DNA from: Duganella flavida
Lineage (GTDB): Bacteria; Pseudomonadota; Gammaproteobacteria; Burkholderiales; Burkholderiaceae_D
NCBI RefSeq assembly: GCF_009857445.1
Contig: NZ_WWCN01000011.1
Location: forward strand, 62,001-126,000
DNA: 64,000 nucleotides
Direction: 5' to 3'
Under the pieces are notes generated by a model. The model worked only from the letters and a program-made list of their open reading frames with translations. It did not search any database and was not told the origin of the DNA. The translations under genes were made by a program, and so were the position numbers. Below, piece after piece: positions 35,189 through 45,500 of this stretch. Numbering within the stretch: position 1 is the first letter of the stretch; each line of letters begins with the position of its first letter.

Positions 35189-36646
35189 ATGTCCGCAGTC
35201 TCCCTGTTTTGCCTCGTCTCCGCATATTTCGCCTTGCTGCTGGTGGTGGCGTGGCGCACGTCCCGTAACGCCAATAACGATAGCTTCTTCATCGGTAACA
35301 AGAGCAGCAACTGGATGCTGGTCGCGTTCGGGATGGTCGGCACCACGCTCAGTGGCGTGACCTTCATCAGCGTACCTGGCGCCGTCGGCCGCGATGGTTT
35401 CGGCTACCTGCAAGTGATACTCGGCTATGTGCTGGGCTATATCGCTGTCGCTTACATCCTGCTGCCGCTGTACTACCGCCTCAAGCTCACTTCCATCTAC
35501 ACCTATCTGGAGCAGCGCCTCGGACCGCGTTCCTACCAGAGCGGCGCGGCTTTCTTCATCATCTCGCGCACGCTGAGCGCATCGGCGCGGCTGTATCTGG
35601 TGGTGAACATCCTGCAGCTCACCATCCTCGATAGCATGGGCGTGCCGTTCTGGCTGACCACTGCCGTGATCCTTGCCATGATCCTGCTGTACACCTACGA
35701 AGGCGGCGTTAAAACTATCGTCTGGACCGACGCCCTGCAAACCACCGGCATGGTGCTGGGCCTCGTGATCTGCGCCGGCTGGCTGCTGCACGAGATGAAC
35801 CTCTCGCCACTGGACAGCATCGCGCAAATGCAGGCGCACGGCATGACGCGCGTGGTTACGTTATCGGTCGACAGCCCGGCCTACTTCTGGAAGCAGGTGC
35901 TGGCCGGCTTCTTCATCGTACTGGCGATGACCGGCATGGACCAGGAGACCATGCAGAAGAATATCTCCGTCAAAACCCTGCGCGATTCGCAAAAGAACAT
36001 GCTGCTGCTGACCGCTGTACTGACGGCTGTACTGGTACTGTTCATGTACCTTGGTGGCTTGCTGTACCTGTACGCCCCCACGGCAGGTGTATCGGCAGTG
36101 GGCGACAAGATCTTCCCAACTGTGGTGATGGCGCACATGCCCGCTGTATTGCAACTGATTTTCTTCATTGGCCTGATCTCGGCGCTGTTCCCGAGCGCGG
36201 ACGGCGCCATGACCGCGCTGACGTCCTCGTTCAGCATTGACATCCTCGGCATCCAGCGCCGTAGCGACCTGACGGAGGCGGCGAAGAAGGGCCTGCGCCA
36301 CCGCGTGCACCTGGTGTTCTGCGCCGTCTTCCTGACGCTGGTGCTGATGTTCAAATGGGTGGATAACGCCAGCATGGTGGGCCTGGTGCTGAAGCTGACC
36401 GGTTATACCTATGGCCCGCTGCTTGGCCTGTTCGCCTTCGGCATACTGACCCGCCGCGCGGTGCGCGACCGCTGGGTGCCGCTGGTGGCGTTGGCAGGAC
36501 CGCTGCTCTGTTATGTCATTGATTGCAATCAGGAAAAGCTGTTTGGGACCTACCGTATTGGTCTGGAACTGCTACTCTTGAACGGTGTACTGGTCTTTAC
36601 CGGTCTATTGCTTATCTCGAAAAAGCAGTATCATCATTGCAAATAA
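35189..36646 (+). CDS. Sodium:solute symporter family transporter
   Basis: This 485-residue inner-membrane protein has about 13 hydrophobic helices. The SSS signature is visible in FFIGNKSSNWMLVAFGMVGTTLSGVTFISVPG and in the later FFIGLISALFPSADGAMTALTSSFSIDILG. It should couple uptake of an organic solute to sodium; the solute is not evident. The ATG at 35189 is preferred over the TTG two codons upstream. sppA follows 19 bases later. Confidence 0.88.
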   Translation: MSAVSLFCLVSAYFALLLVVAWRTSRNANNDSFFIGNKSSNWMLVAFGMVGTTLSGVTFISVPGAVGRDGFGYLQVILGYVLGYIAVAYILLPLYYRLKLTSIYTYLEQRLGPRSYQSGAAFFIISRTLSASARLYLVVNILQLTILDSMGVPFWLTTAVILAMILLYTYEGGVKTIVWTDALQTTGMVLGLVICAGWLLHEMNLSPLDSIAQMQAHGMTRVVTLSVDSPAYFWKQVLAGFFIVLAMTGMDQETMQKNISVKTLRDSQKNMLLLTAVLTAVLVLFMYLGGLLYLYAPTAGVSAVGDKIFPTVVMAHMPAVLQLIFFIGLISALFPSADGAMTALTSSFSIDILGIQRRSDLTEAAKKGLRHRVHLVFCAVFLTLVLMFKWVDNASMVGLVLKLTGYTYGPLLGLFAFGILTRRAVRDRWVPLVALAGPLLCYVIDCNQEKLFGTYRIGLELLLLNGVLVFTGLLLISKKQYHHCK

Positions 36647-36665
36647 CGCAACCACTGGAGTGTTG

Positions 36666-38564
36666 ATGAGCCAATCGCCGTTTTCCTATATCCGTAACGG
36701 TTTCGCCTTTTTCTGGCGTGCGCTGGACGCCGGCCGCCGTACGATCCTCAATCTGATTTTCCTGTTTATTTTGCTGGCGCTGTTGTACGCCATCTTCGGC
36801 GGCGGCGCCAAGCCGTTGCAACCCAAGACCACGCTGGTGCTTGAACTGAAAGGCCAACTGGTGGAGCAGTCGAGTGTCAACGCGCGCGATGCGCTGGTGA
36901 CCAACTTGCGCGGCGGCGACGTGCACAAAATGATCCAGCTGCGCGACCTGCTGGCCGTGCTGGATCAAGCGGCCAAAGATCCCGATATCGGCGCAGCCGT
37001 GCTGCTGACCGACGAGCTGCAAGGCGCTGGCCAGGCCTCGCTGCGCGAGGTGGCTGCGGCCATTGATCGCTTCAAGGCGTCCGGCAAACAGGTGGTGGCG
37101 TGGGGCTCCAGCTACGACCAGCGCCAGTACCTGCTGGCCGCGCATGCCAATGAAGTCTACCTGCACCCCATGGGCATGGTGCTGATCGAGGGCTTCGGCC
37201 GCTATCGCAACTACTACCGCGACGCGCTGGATAAGCTGGGCGTGACGGTCAACCTGCTGCGCGTCGGCACCTACAAGAGCTTCGCCGAGCCGTTCATCGC
37301 GAATGGTCCGTCGCAGGCCGCCAGCGAGGCGGAATCGTATCTGAATAATGCACTGTGGAGCGCCTACACCGACAACGTGGAGAAGGCGCGCAAGCTGCCG
37401 CAAGGCGCGGTGATGAAAACCATCAACGACCTGCCGGCCCAGGTGGCGGCGGTGAATGGCGACCTGGCCAAGCTGTCGGTGTCGACCAAGTTCGTGGACG
37501 GCCTGAAAACCAAAGATGAAATCCGCCAGCTGATGATCAAGCGCGGCGCCGCTGACACTGAGGGCAAGAGCTTCCGCCAGATCGCCTACGAGGACTACCT
37601 TGCCCGCGTGCCGCGCAAGCTGACCGGCGACGCCGTCGGCGTGATCGTGGCGCAGGGCGAAATCAGCGACGGTACTGCCGGGCCGGGCTCGATCGGCGGC
37701 GATTCGACTTCCAAGCTGATACGCATGGCACGCGAAGATGACAGCATCAAAGCTGTGGTGCTGCGCGTCGATTCGCCAGGCGGTAGCGCGTTCGCATCGG
37801 AGCTGATCCGCCGCGAACTCGAATTGACGCGTGCTGCCGGCAAACCGGTGGTGGTTTCGATGGGTAACGTGGCAGCTTCGGGCGGCTACTGGATTTCGAT
37901 GTCGTCTGATGAAGTGATCGCCGAGCCGACCACCATCACCGGTTCGATCGGCGTGTTCGCCATCTTGCCGACTGCCGACAAGGTGATCGACAAACTGGGC
38001 ATCCACACCGCCGGCCAGCCGACGACGTGGCTGGGCGATGCGGGCAATCCACTGCGTCCACTGGACCCGCGTCTCGGCCAGGTTATCCAGGGCAGCATCA
38101 ATCACATTTACGCGGAGTTCACCACCAAGGCTGCCGCTGCGCGCAAGACCACGCCGGAGAAGATTGACGAAGTGGCACAAGGCCGCGTGTGGACTGGCTC
38201 GCAGGCCAAGGAGCGTGGACTGGTTGACCGTTTGGGCAGCTACGGCGATGCGTTGAAATCCGCAGCAGCCCGCGCCAAACTGCCAGCCGATTATCGCGTG
38301 GTGTATGTGGAGCGTGATGTCAGCAAGTTTGACCGCGTGGTCGAAATGCTTGGCGGCGGTGCAGCGCAGGCGGCCGCGCAATCGACCCTGCAGTCGATCG
38401 CGCAAGCCGTGGCAGCGCAGCTGAAGCTAGGCGCTGCCGCCAGCACCGGCCTGCCGCCAAGCGCCGCAAGCGGCATTGCGAACGACTTTGGCTGGCTGTC
38501 CGACATCACGGCGCAGAAAAAACCGTTCACCGCGATCACCCACTGCCTCTGCGAATCGCCTTAA
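36666..38564 (+). CDS. sppA: Signal peptide peptidase SppA, 67K type
   Basis: This 632-residue membrane-anchored S49 protease degrades signal peptides left after secretion. It has one N-terminal transmembrane helix (about residues 27-46) and two tandem S49 domains, as in the long E. coli-type enzyme. The catalytic lysine is Lys204 (VGTYKSFAEPF) in the first domain and the serine is Ser374 (DSPGGSAFAS) in the second. GGAG lies five bases before the ATG. It lies five bases from the convergent sensor kinase gene. Confidence 0.95.
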   Translation: MSQSPFSYIRNGFAFFWRALDAGRRTILNLIFLFILLALLYAIFGGGAKPLQPKTTLVLELKGQLVEQSSVNARDALVTNLRGGDVHKMIQLRDLLAVLDQAAKDPDIGAAVLLTDELQGAGQASLREVAAAIDRFKASGKQVVAWGSSYDQRQYLLAAHANEVYLHPMGMVLIEGFGRYRNYYRDALDKLGVTVNLLRVGTYKSFAEPFIANGPSQAASEAESYLNNALWSAYTDNVEKARKLPQGAVMKTINDLPAQVAAVNGDLAKLSVSTKFVDGLKTKDEIRQLMIKRGAADTEGKSFRQIAYEDYLARVPRKLTGDAVGVIVAQGEISDGTAGPGSIGGDSTSKLIRMAREDDSIKAVVLRVDSPGGSAFASELIRRELELTRAAGKPVVVSMGNVAASGGYWISMSSDEVIAEPTTITGSIGVFAILPTADKVIDKLGIHTAGQPTTWLGDAGNPLRPLDPRLGQVIQGSINHIYAEFTTKAAAARKTTPEKIDEVAQGRVWTGSQAKERGLVDRLGSYGDALKSAAARAKLPADYRVVYVERDVSKFDRVVEMLGGGAAQAAAQSTLQSIAQAVAAQLKLGAAASTGLPPSAASGIANDFGWLSDITAQKKPFTAITHCLCESP

Positions 38565-38569
38565 TCGTC

Positions 38570-39823
38570 TTAAATTAACGGCAGCGTAATTTCAAAGCAG
38601 CTGCGTCCATCTTTCATCAGGGCGCAGCGTGCTTCGCCGCCGTGGCGGCGGGCGATCTGGCGTACCAGCGCCAAGCCCAAACCGGCGCCCGTGTTATCCA
38701 GCGTGCCGCGACGGCGGAAGAAGGGCTCGAACACGCGCTCGAATTCCGGGTCCGGTACGCCCGGTCCTTTATCCCACACCCGCAATGTTGCCTCACCACC
38801 GGCGCAGCTGATTTGCACGCTGGCCGGCGCCACGCCGTGGCGGTGCGCGTTTTCCAGCAGGTTGCGCAGCAGGCGGCGCAGCAGGCGTGGATCGCCTTGC
38901 ATCAGGGCCGATTCACCGTCGAGTTCAACGTCGTCGTAGTGCGCGCATTCTTCTGCGGCCAGTGCCAGCAGGTCCAGTTCTTCCGTGTCGGTGTTTTCCT
39001 GGATGGCGCCGAGGCGGCTGGCCAGCAGGATTTCATCCAGCAGGTGATTCAGTTCGGCGATGTCCTGTTCCAGGCCTTTGCGGCGTTTCGGATCGATACC
39101 TTCCGGGATCAGCTCCAGCGCCAAGCGGATGCGCGCCAACGGCGTGCGCAGTTCGTGCGAGGCGTTGGCCAGCAGCGTTTTATGCGCGCCTACCAGCTGC
39201 TCGATCTGGTCTGCCGCGCGGTTGAAGCTTTGCGCCAGCCGCGCCACTTCGTCCTTGCCTTCCACCGGTACGCGCGCCGTGAAGTCGCCAGCACCGAGTT
39301 TTTCCACGCCCATTTGCAAGCGCTCCAGCCGCTTGGTCAGGTGGCGCACCAGCGGGAAGGCGGCAACGCCAAGGCCGATCGCCAGCAGCAGCAAGGCGTT
39401 GTGCAGCATGGCCTTCGGGCGCGTGAAGCCCAGCGGTTCGCTCGACAGCAGCTTGCGGCCATCAGGCAGCCGCACGAAAGATTCCGGCGGCGGACCGGTC
39501 ACGCCTTGGCGGCGCCAGTGACGTGCCGGGATTTGGTCGCCGACCACGGCCAGCGGACGCCAGTCGTGCGTGTATAGCGTCATATGGGCGTTGAGGCCAG
39601 CGGCGACGCGGACCAGGGCCGCTTGCTGTACTTCGGGCGGTGCGTCGATAGGCGCCAGCACGTTCTGCATCACTTGCGCCAGCGTGTTGTTGGAGCGTTC
39701 CAGCGGGCTGCCGCTGCGGTTCCAGATCATCACCACGGCAAAGGTGAACAGCACCAGGATAAACAGCAGCGCGACGTAAAAGCGGAAGTAGAGGCGCGGA
39801 AGGCCCATGCTGAAGCGGGCCAT
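38570..39823 (-). CDS. CpxA-like envelope-stress sensor histidine kinase
   Basis: This 417-residue inner-membrane kinase has TM1 at about 12-34, a periplasmic sensor to about 140, TM2 at 142-160, a HAMP linker, and a HisKA domain with His223 (NASHELRTPLAR) followed by an HATPase domain (LLRNLLENAHRHG, DKGPGVP, GAGLGLALV). Its ATG shares one base with the stop of the regulator gene. The CpxA/RstB-like layout, the CpxP/Spy-like neighbour and the CpxR-type box at 41074-41088 support envelope-stress sensing. It could also be called BaeS-like. Confidence 0.92.
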   Translation of the reverse strand: MARFSMGLPRLYFRFYVALLFILVLFTFAVVMIWNRSGSPLERSNNTLAQVMQNVLAPIDAPPEVQQAALVRVAAGLNAHMTLYTHDWRPLAVVGDQIPARHWRRQGVTGPPPESFVRLPDGRKLLSSEPLGFTRPKAMLHNALLLLAIGLGVAAFPLVRHLTKRLERLQMGVEKLGAGDFTARVPVEGKDEVARLAQSFNRAADQIEQLVGAHKTLLANASHELRTPLARIRLALELIPEGIDPKRRKGLEQDIAELNHLLDEILLASRLGAIQENTDTEELDLLALAAEECAHYDDVELDGESALMQGDPRLLRRLLRNLLENAHRHGVAPASVQISCAGGEATLRVWDKGPGVPDPEFERVFEPFFRRRGTLDNTGAGLGLALVRQIARRHGGEARCALMKDGRSCFEITLPLI

Positions 39824-40551
39824 CAGTCTTGCACCTTGGCGAACAGGTAGCCGGCGCCGCGCACGGTGATGATGCGGCGCGGCTTTTTAGGATCGTCTTC
39901 CACGGCGGCGCGGATGCGCGACATGTGGACGTCGATGGAGCGGTCGAAGGCTTCCAGCGGTTCGCCTTTCAACAAGTCCATCAAGGCATCGCGCGACAGC
40001 ACGCGGCCGGCGTGCTTGGCCAGCACCAGCAGCAGGTCGAACTGGTAGGCGGTCAGCTCGCACGGCACGCCATCCAGCTTCGCTGCGTGGGCGGCGGGAT
40101 CGATTTCGAGTCGGCCGAAGCGCAGGAACTCGGTGCTGGCCTGCGTACCAGCGGTGCGCGGTGTATCCAGATGGCGTAGGTCGACGCGGCGGCGCAGGAT
40201 GGCGCGCAGGCGCGCCAGCAGTTCGCGCGGCTCAAATGGCTTGGGCAGGTAGTCGTCGGCGCCGATTTCCAGACCGACGATGCGATCGATGGCGTCGCCG
40301 CGCGCGGTGAGCATCAGCACCGGAATGTCGGAGGTGGCGCGCAGTTTGCGGCACACGTCCAGGCCATCCATATCGGGCAGCATCAGGTCCAGGATCACAG
40401 CGTCGATGTCGGCGGCGGCGATGTGTTCCATCGCGGCGCCGCCGGTCGGCGCGTGGGTAACGCGGAAGCCCGCCTGGCTCAGATACTCGGTGAGCATCTC
40501 GGCCAAACGGGGGTCGTCTTCAACTAACAGAATGCGGTCTACAGGGTTCAT
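39823..40551 (-). CDS. CpxR-like response regulator
   Basis: This 242-residue OmpR-family regulator has a receiver domain with Asp55 (VILDLMLPD) and the conserved Lys104 (PKPF), then a winged-helix DNA-binding domain (about 140-238; GAGYLFAKVQD at the end). It is transcribed before its kinase with a one-base overlap (reverse strand order: spy-like, regulator, kinase). A GTAAA-N5-GTAAA site in the nearby divergent region is the exact consensus for CpxR, so this is a likely CpxR orthologue; a BaeR-like role in efflux control is an alternative. Confidence 0.92.
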   Translation of the reverse strand: MNPVDRILLVEDDPRLAEMLTEYLSQAGFRVTHAPTGGAAMEHIAAADIDAVILDLMLPDMDGLDVCRKLRATSDIPVLMLTARGDAIDRIVGLEIGADDYLPKPFEPRELLARLRAILRRRVDLRHLDTPRTAGTQASTEFLRFGRLEIDPAAHAAKLDGVPCELTAYQFDLLLVLAKHAGRVLSRDALMDLLKGEPLEAFDRSIDVHMSRIRAAVEDDPKKPRRIITVRGAGYLFAKVQD

Positions 40552-40564
40552 GCGGTTTATTTTA

Positions 40565-41005
40565 TTACATGCCGCTGAATCGGCGTTCGTGTTTGCCCAG
40601 ATGTTCGGCCAGTTTCTTGCGCTGTTCAGGCGTCAGTACGTCGCCGACATCGGCCACCAGCTGTACCAGCCGCTTCGAGGCCTTGTCGGCCAGCGCCAGG
40701 CCTTGCTGGCGCGTGGCTTCCAGTCCGGCGCGGTCGATGGTGGGCGCGCTGGCTTGTTCCAGTAGTTTTTTGTGCAACTCGTGCAGCTGTTCGTGCAGCG
40801 GTTTGAGGTCGGCCATCGCGGCTTGCACCAGCGGGTCGATCTTGGCTTTTTGCGCGTCGGTGGCTTGCACTTCGGCGTACAGGCGGCTGATGTGCGAGCC
40901 GTGGCCGTCGCCGTGATGGCGGTCGACGGCGTAGGCACCCACGCCCACGGCCAGGGTGGAGCCGAGCAGGAAGGCGGCGATGGTCTGGCGGTTGAAGAAG
41001 TTCAT
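40565..41005 (-). CDS. Spy/CpxP-like periplasmic stress protein
   Basis: This 146-residue exported protein has a signal peptide (about residues 1-27) followed by a histidine-rich start (HHGDGHGSH) and a long helical region that ends in LTPEQRKKLAEH, the LTxxQ motif of the Spy/CpxP/heavy-metal resistor group. Spy and CpxP are periplasmic chaperones or feedback inhibitors of Cpx signalling. It is the first gene of the unit with the regulator and kinase, 13 bases apart. The ATG at 41005 is preferred over a start at 41044 because it begins the signal peptide. Confidence 0.88.
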   Translation of the reverse strand: MNFFNRQTIAAFLLGSTLAVGVGAYAVDRHHGDGHGSHISRLYAEVQATDAQKAKIDPLVQAAMADLKPLHEQLHELHKKLLEQASAPTIDRAGLEATRQQGLALADKASKRLVQLVADVGDVLTPEQRKKLAEHLGKHERRFSGM

Positions 41006-41073
41006 GATTGTCCTCGGTGAGTTGACAGTGGAGCCAGTATGCAAGCGGCACGTTGAGGAGCGATGTCGGCCCG

Positions 41074-41088
41074 GTAAAGATATGTAAA
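41074..41088. promoter_or_regulatory. Perfect CpxR-type box
   Basis: GTAAA (41074-41078), five bases and GTAAA (41084-41088) match the CpxR consensus GTAAA-N5-GTAAA exactly. The site lies in the 241-base divergent region between the Spy-like gene (69 bases to its start) and the MdtA-like gene (159 bases to its start). Binding is inferred, but the adjacent CpxR-like regulator makes it plausible. Confidence 0.75.
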
Positions 41089-41246
41089 GCTAGATGAAGG
41101 ATAAGTGCGCAAAGTCCTTGATTTGTAGCGAGTTTGTATCGCTATCGCGGCATAGACAGACATCGCCGGAGGCTTATGCTAGAGTCCTCGCATTGATAGT
41201 CATGGCGCGTTTGCCATGGCCACGCACGCCTACAAAAAGGATAACG

Positions 41247-42581
41247 ATGGATTCGCAAGCCAAGCCGACTTTGAATGCCAACCCACCTAAACGCAGCCGC
41301 AAGATGGTCGGCAGCGTCATCGCCGTCGCCGTCATGGCGGCACTGGGCGGTTTGGCGTGGTACCTGACGCACCAGCCGGCGGGCGCCGGCGGCGCGGCCA
41401 GTGCGCAAGGCGCGGGCGGTCCTGGTCCCGGCGGCCCTGGCGGTCCAGGTGGTCCAGGTGGCGGTGGCCGCCGCGCACCGGCGACCACGGTTGGCGTGGC
41501 GACGGCGGAGAAGGCGGATATTCCGGTGACGCTGGAAGCGCTGGGCACGGTCACTGCGGCAGCTACCACCACGGTGCGTCCACAGGTATCGGGCATCTTG
41601 CAAACCGTGTTGTTCAAGGAAGGCCAGATGGTGAAGGCAGGGCAGGTGCTGGCGCAGATCGATCCACGCCAGTTCGAGATGTCGCTGATGCAGGCTACGG
41701 GTAATCGCCAGCGCGACGAAGCGCAGCTGGAAAACGCCAAGCTGACGCTGAACCGCTATCGCACGCTGTTGGGCCAGGACTCGATCGCGCGCCAGGACGT
41801 GGATACGCAGGCGGCGCTGGTCAAGCAATTGGAAGGCACGGTCATGACCGACAAGGCAGCCGAAGGTACGGCGCGCCTGAACCTCGGCTACACCAAGGTG
41901 ATTGCGCCGATCTCTGGCCGCGTGGGCTTGCGCGCGGTGGATATCGGTAACCTGGTGGGCTCCAGCGATACCAACGGCATCGCCACGATTACGCAGCTGT
42001 CGCCAATTGATGTGGAATTCTCGATCCCGCAGGACAGCGTGCCGGAAGTCGCGCAGCGCGTGAACGACGGCGCCAGCCTGCCAGCGCTGGCGCTGGACCG
42101 CACCCGCACCAACACGCTCGATAGCGGCAAATTCTACGCGCTGGATAACCAGATCGATACGCAGACCGGTACCGTCAAGGCCAAGGCGCGCTTCGCCAAC
42201 GCCAAGTTTGGACTGTTCCCTAGCCAGTTCGTGAACGTGCGCCTTGAACTGCGCACCATCAAGGACGCCGTCATGGTGCCGGTAACGGCGCTCCGCCACG
42301 GTACCAACGGCGACTTCGTGTACGTGCTGAAGGAAGACAAGACCGTCACCGTGCGTGCGGTCAAGCGCGGTGCGTCCGCCGTGGACAAGGTGCAGATTGC
42401 CGAAGGCCTGAAACTGGGTGAGCAGGTGATTACCGAGGGCGCCGACCGTTTGAAAGAAGGCGCGAAAGTGACGCTGCCGGGCCAGGGCGCTGGAAAAGGC
42501 GGCAAGGATGGCAAGGACGCTGCCTCGTCGCCGAACGGTGAACATCATCGCCGCAACAAGGAAGGCGCGGCAAAGCAATGA
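41247..42581 (+). CDS. mdtA: RND efflux periplasmic adaptor, MdtA-like
   Basis: This 444-residue membrane-fusion protein has an N-terminal signal anchor (about residues 20-41), a Gly/Pro-rich linker (48-76), a lipoyl-like/hairpin core (ATTTVRPQVSGILQTVLFKEGQMVKAGQVLAQIDPRQF) and beta-barrel domains. The C terminus is hydrophilic and lysine-rich. It links the RND pumps to an outer-membrane channel. AAAAGG precedes the ATG at 41247, and the stop overlaps the mdtB start by four bases. The Gly/Pro-rich linker is longer than usual. Confidence 0.92.
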   Translation: MDSQAKPTLNANPPKRSRKMVGSVIAVAVMAALGGLAWYLTHQPAGAGGAASAQGAGGPGPGGPGGPGGPGGGGRRAPATTVGVATAEKADIPVTLEALGTVTAAATTTVRPQVSGILQTVLFKEGQMVKAGQVLAQIDPRQFEMSLMQATGNRQRDEAQLENAKLTLNRYRTLLGQDSIARQDVDTQAALVKQLEGTVMTDKAAEGTARLNLGYTKVIAPISGRVGLRAVDIGNLVGSSDTNGIATITQLSPIDVEFSIPQDSVPEVAQRVNDGASLPALALDRTRTNTLDSGKFYALDNQIDTQTGTVKAKARFANAKFGLFPSQFVNVRLELRTIKDAVMVPVTALRHGTNGDFVYVLKEDKTVTVRAVKRGASAVDKVQIAEGLKLGEQVITEGADRLKEGAKVTLPGQGAGKGGKDGKDAASSPNGEHHRRNKEGAAKQ

Positions 42582-45500
42582 GTCCATCCGCACCATTCAT
42601 CCAGCGTCCGGTAGCGACATCGCTGCTGATGCTGGCGATCGTCCTGGCGGGTATCGTCGGCTTCAAGTTCCTGCCTTTGTCGGCACTGCCACAGGTGGAC
42701 TTCCCAACGATCCAGGTCCAGACGCTGTACCCGGGCGGCAGCCCTGAAGTGATGGCGCAAACCGTGACCGCGCCGCTGGAGCGCCAGTTCGGCGCGATGG
42801 CTGGCCTGTCGCGCATGAGCTCTACCAGCGCCGCCGGCGTCTCCATCATCACCCTGCAATTCGCGCTGGGGCAGTCGCTGGACGTGGCCGAACAGGAAGT
42901 GCAGGCGGCGATCAACGCCGGCAACTCGCTGCTGCCGACCGACCTACCGGCGCCGCCGGTCTACGCCAAAGTCAATCCGGCCGACGCGCCGGTGCTGACG
43001 CTGGCCATCACCTCCGACACGATGCCGCTGACGGAAGTGCAAAACATCGTCAACACGCGCCTGGCACTGAAGATCAGCCAAGTCTCAGGCGTCGGCCTCG
43101 TCACACTGAGCGGCGGCCAGCGTCCTGCGGTGCGGATCCAGGCCGACACCAACGCGCTGGCGTCCTACGGCCTTGGTCTCGACACGCTGCGTACCGCCAT
43201 CACGGCCGCTAACGCCAATGGCGCCAAGGGTTCCTTCGACGGCCCAACCCGCGCCTACAGCATCAACGCCAACGACCAGCTGGTGACTGCCAAGGATTAC
43301 AAAGAACTGATCCTGACTTACAAGAACGGCGCCCCGGTGCGCTTGGCCGACGTTGCTCAAGTAGTGGACAGCGCCGAGAACGTGGAACTGGGCGCTTGGT
43401 CCGGCACCTCGGCCGGTATCAGACAAGCCATCATCCTCAACGTGCAGCGTCAGCCTGGCGCCAACGTCATCGCCACCGTGGACGGCATCAAGGCGCGCCT
43501 GCCGGAGCTGCAAGCAGGCCTGCCAGGCGCCATTCATATGGAAGTGCTGAGCGACCGTACCACCGGCATCCGCGCCTCGGTCGAACACGTGGAGATTGAA
43601 CTGGTGCTGGCGGTCGTGCTGGTGGTGCTGGTGATCTTCGCTTTCCTGCATAGCTTGCGCGCGACCGTGATTGCCTCGCTGTCGGTGCCGATTTCGCTGA
43701 TCGGCACCTGCGGCGTGATGTACTTGCTCGGTTATTCGCTGAACAACCTGTCGCTGATGGCGCTCACCATCGCCACCGGTTTCGTGGTCGATGACGCCAT
43801 CGTCATGATCGAGAACATCGCCCGCTACATTGAAGAAGGCGAAACGCCGATGGCTGCCGCGCTGAAAGGCGCCAAGCAAATCGGCTTCACCATCATCTCG
43901 CTGACGGTGTCGCTGATTGCGGTGCTGATTCCGCTGCTGTTCATGGGCGACGTGGTGGGCCGCCTGTTCCGTGAATTTGCAATCTCGCTGGCGATTACCA
44001 TTTTGATTTCCGCCGTGGTGTCGCTGACGCTGGTGCCGATGATGTCGGCGCGCTGGCTGAAGAACCACGCCGACGAAAAGCCAACCCGCTTCGCACAGCG
44101 CTTCCAGCAATTCTTCGACTGGGTGATCCATCACTACGATACCTCGCTGACGTGGGTCATCAAGCATAGCGGCCTGACGCTGCTGGTAGCACTGGGCACC
44201 CTGGTGCTGACGGCGGTGCTGTACATTGTGATTCCAAAAGGCCTGTTCCCGACCCAGGACACCGGCCAGCTGCAAGCGCGCGTTGAAACCAGCAAAGCTG
44301 TTTCGTACGACAAGATGGCGGACCTGCAGCAGCAAGCTGCCAAGGCAATCCTCGAAGATCCGGACGTGAACAACCTGAGCTCCGTGGTGGGTGTGGATGC
44401 GGCCAACAACACCATGCTCCATACCGGCAGCATGCTGATTAACCTGAAGCACGAGCGTACCACCAGCCAGCAGGAGACCATGGACCGCCTGCGCGCACGC
44501 GTGGCCGAGATTCCGGGCCTGATACTGTACGTGCAGCCGACGCAGGACTTGACCATCGACGCTGAAAGCGGACCGACCCAGTTCCGCGTATCGATCGAAG
44601 GTGCGGACAACGCCACCGTCAACGAATGGGCGACCAAGCTGGCGGCGCAGATGCGCACCAAGCACCAGATCCGCAACGTGGTGTCGGACGTCGGCGCCAG
44701 CGCCAATGCGGCTTACGTCAGCGTGGACCGCGACACGGCTTCGCGCCTGTCAGTGACTGCCGCCGCGATTGACGATGCACTTTACAGCGCGTTTGGCCAG
44801 CGCATCGTTTCGACCATCTTCACCGAGACTAACCAGTACCGCGTGATTCTTGAAGCGCGCCGCGACGACATCAGCACGCCGGCCGATTTGGGCAACCTGC
44901 AGCTGAAGACCGGCTCCGGCAAAGCCACGCCGCTGTCGGCGGTGGCCACGGTAACCGAACGTCCGGCGCCGCTGCAAGTCACGCACGTGGCGCAGTATCC
45001 AGCCACCACGCTGGGCTTTGACACCGCAGCCGGCGTCTCGCTGGGCACCGCCGTGGACAGCATCCGCGAATCCGCCGCCGACATCAAGATGCCGGCCTCG
45101 GTGACCATGACCTTCCTCGGCGCAGCCGGTGCATATCAAAACTCGCTGTCGAATCAACTGTGGCTGATCCTGGCCGCCGTGATTTGCGTCTACATCGTGC
45201 TGGGCGTGCTGTACGAAAGCTATATCCACCCGCTGACCATTTTGTCGACGCTGCCGTCGGCCGGCGTAGGTGCTTTGCTGGCGCTGCTGATTACGGGGCA
45301 GGGACTGGGTGTGATCGGCATTATCGGTATCATCCTGCTGATCGGTATCGTGAAAAAGAACGCCATCATGATGATCGACTTCGCGATTGAAGCGGAGCGT
45401 GATGAAGGCAAGCCGCCGCGCGAAGCGATCCACCAGGCCGCGCTGCTGCGTTTCCGTCCGATTCTCATGACCACGCTGGCCGCGCTGTTTGCCGCCGTGC

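Noticed and set aside
41201-41218. CATGGC-N6-GCCATG palindrome before mdtA
   Set aside because: It is only six bases per arm, with no known regulator match; it may be chance in GC-rich DNA.
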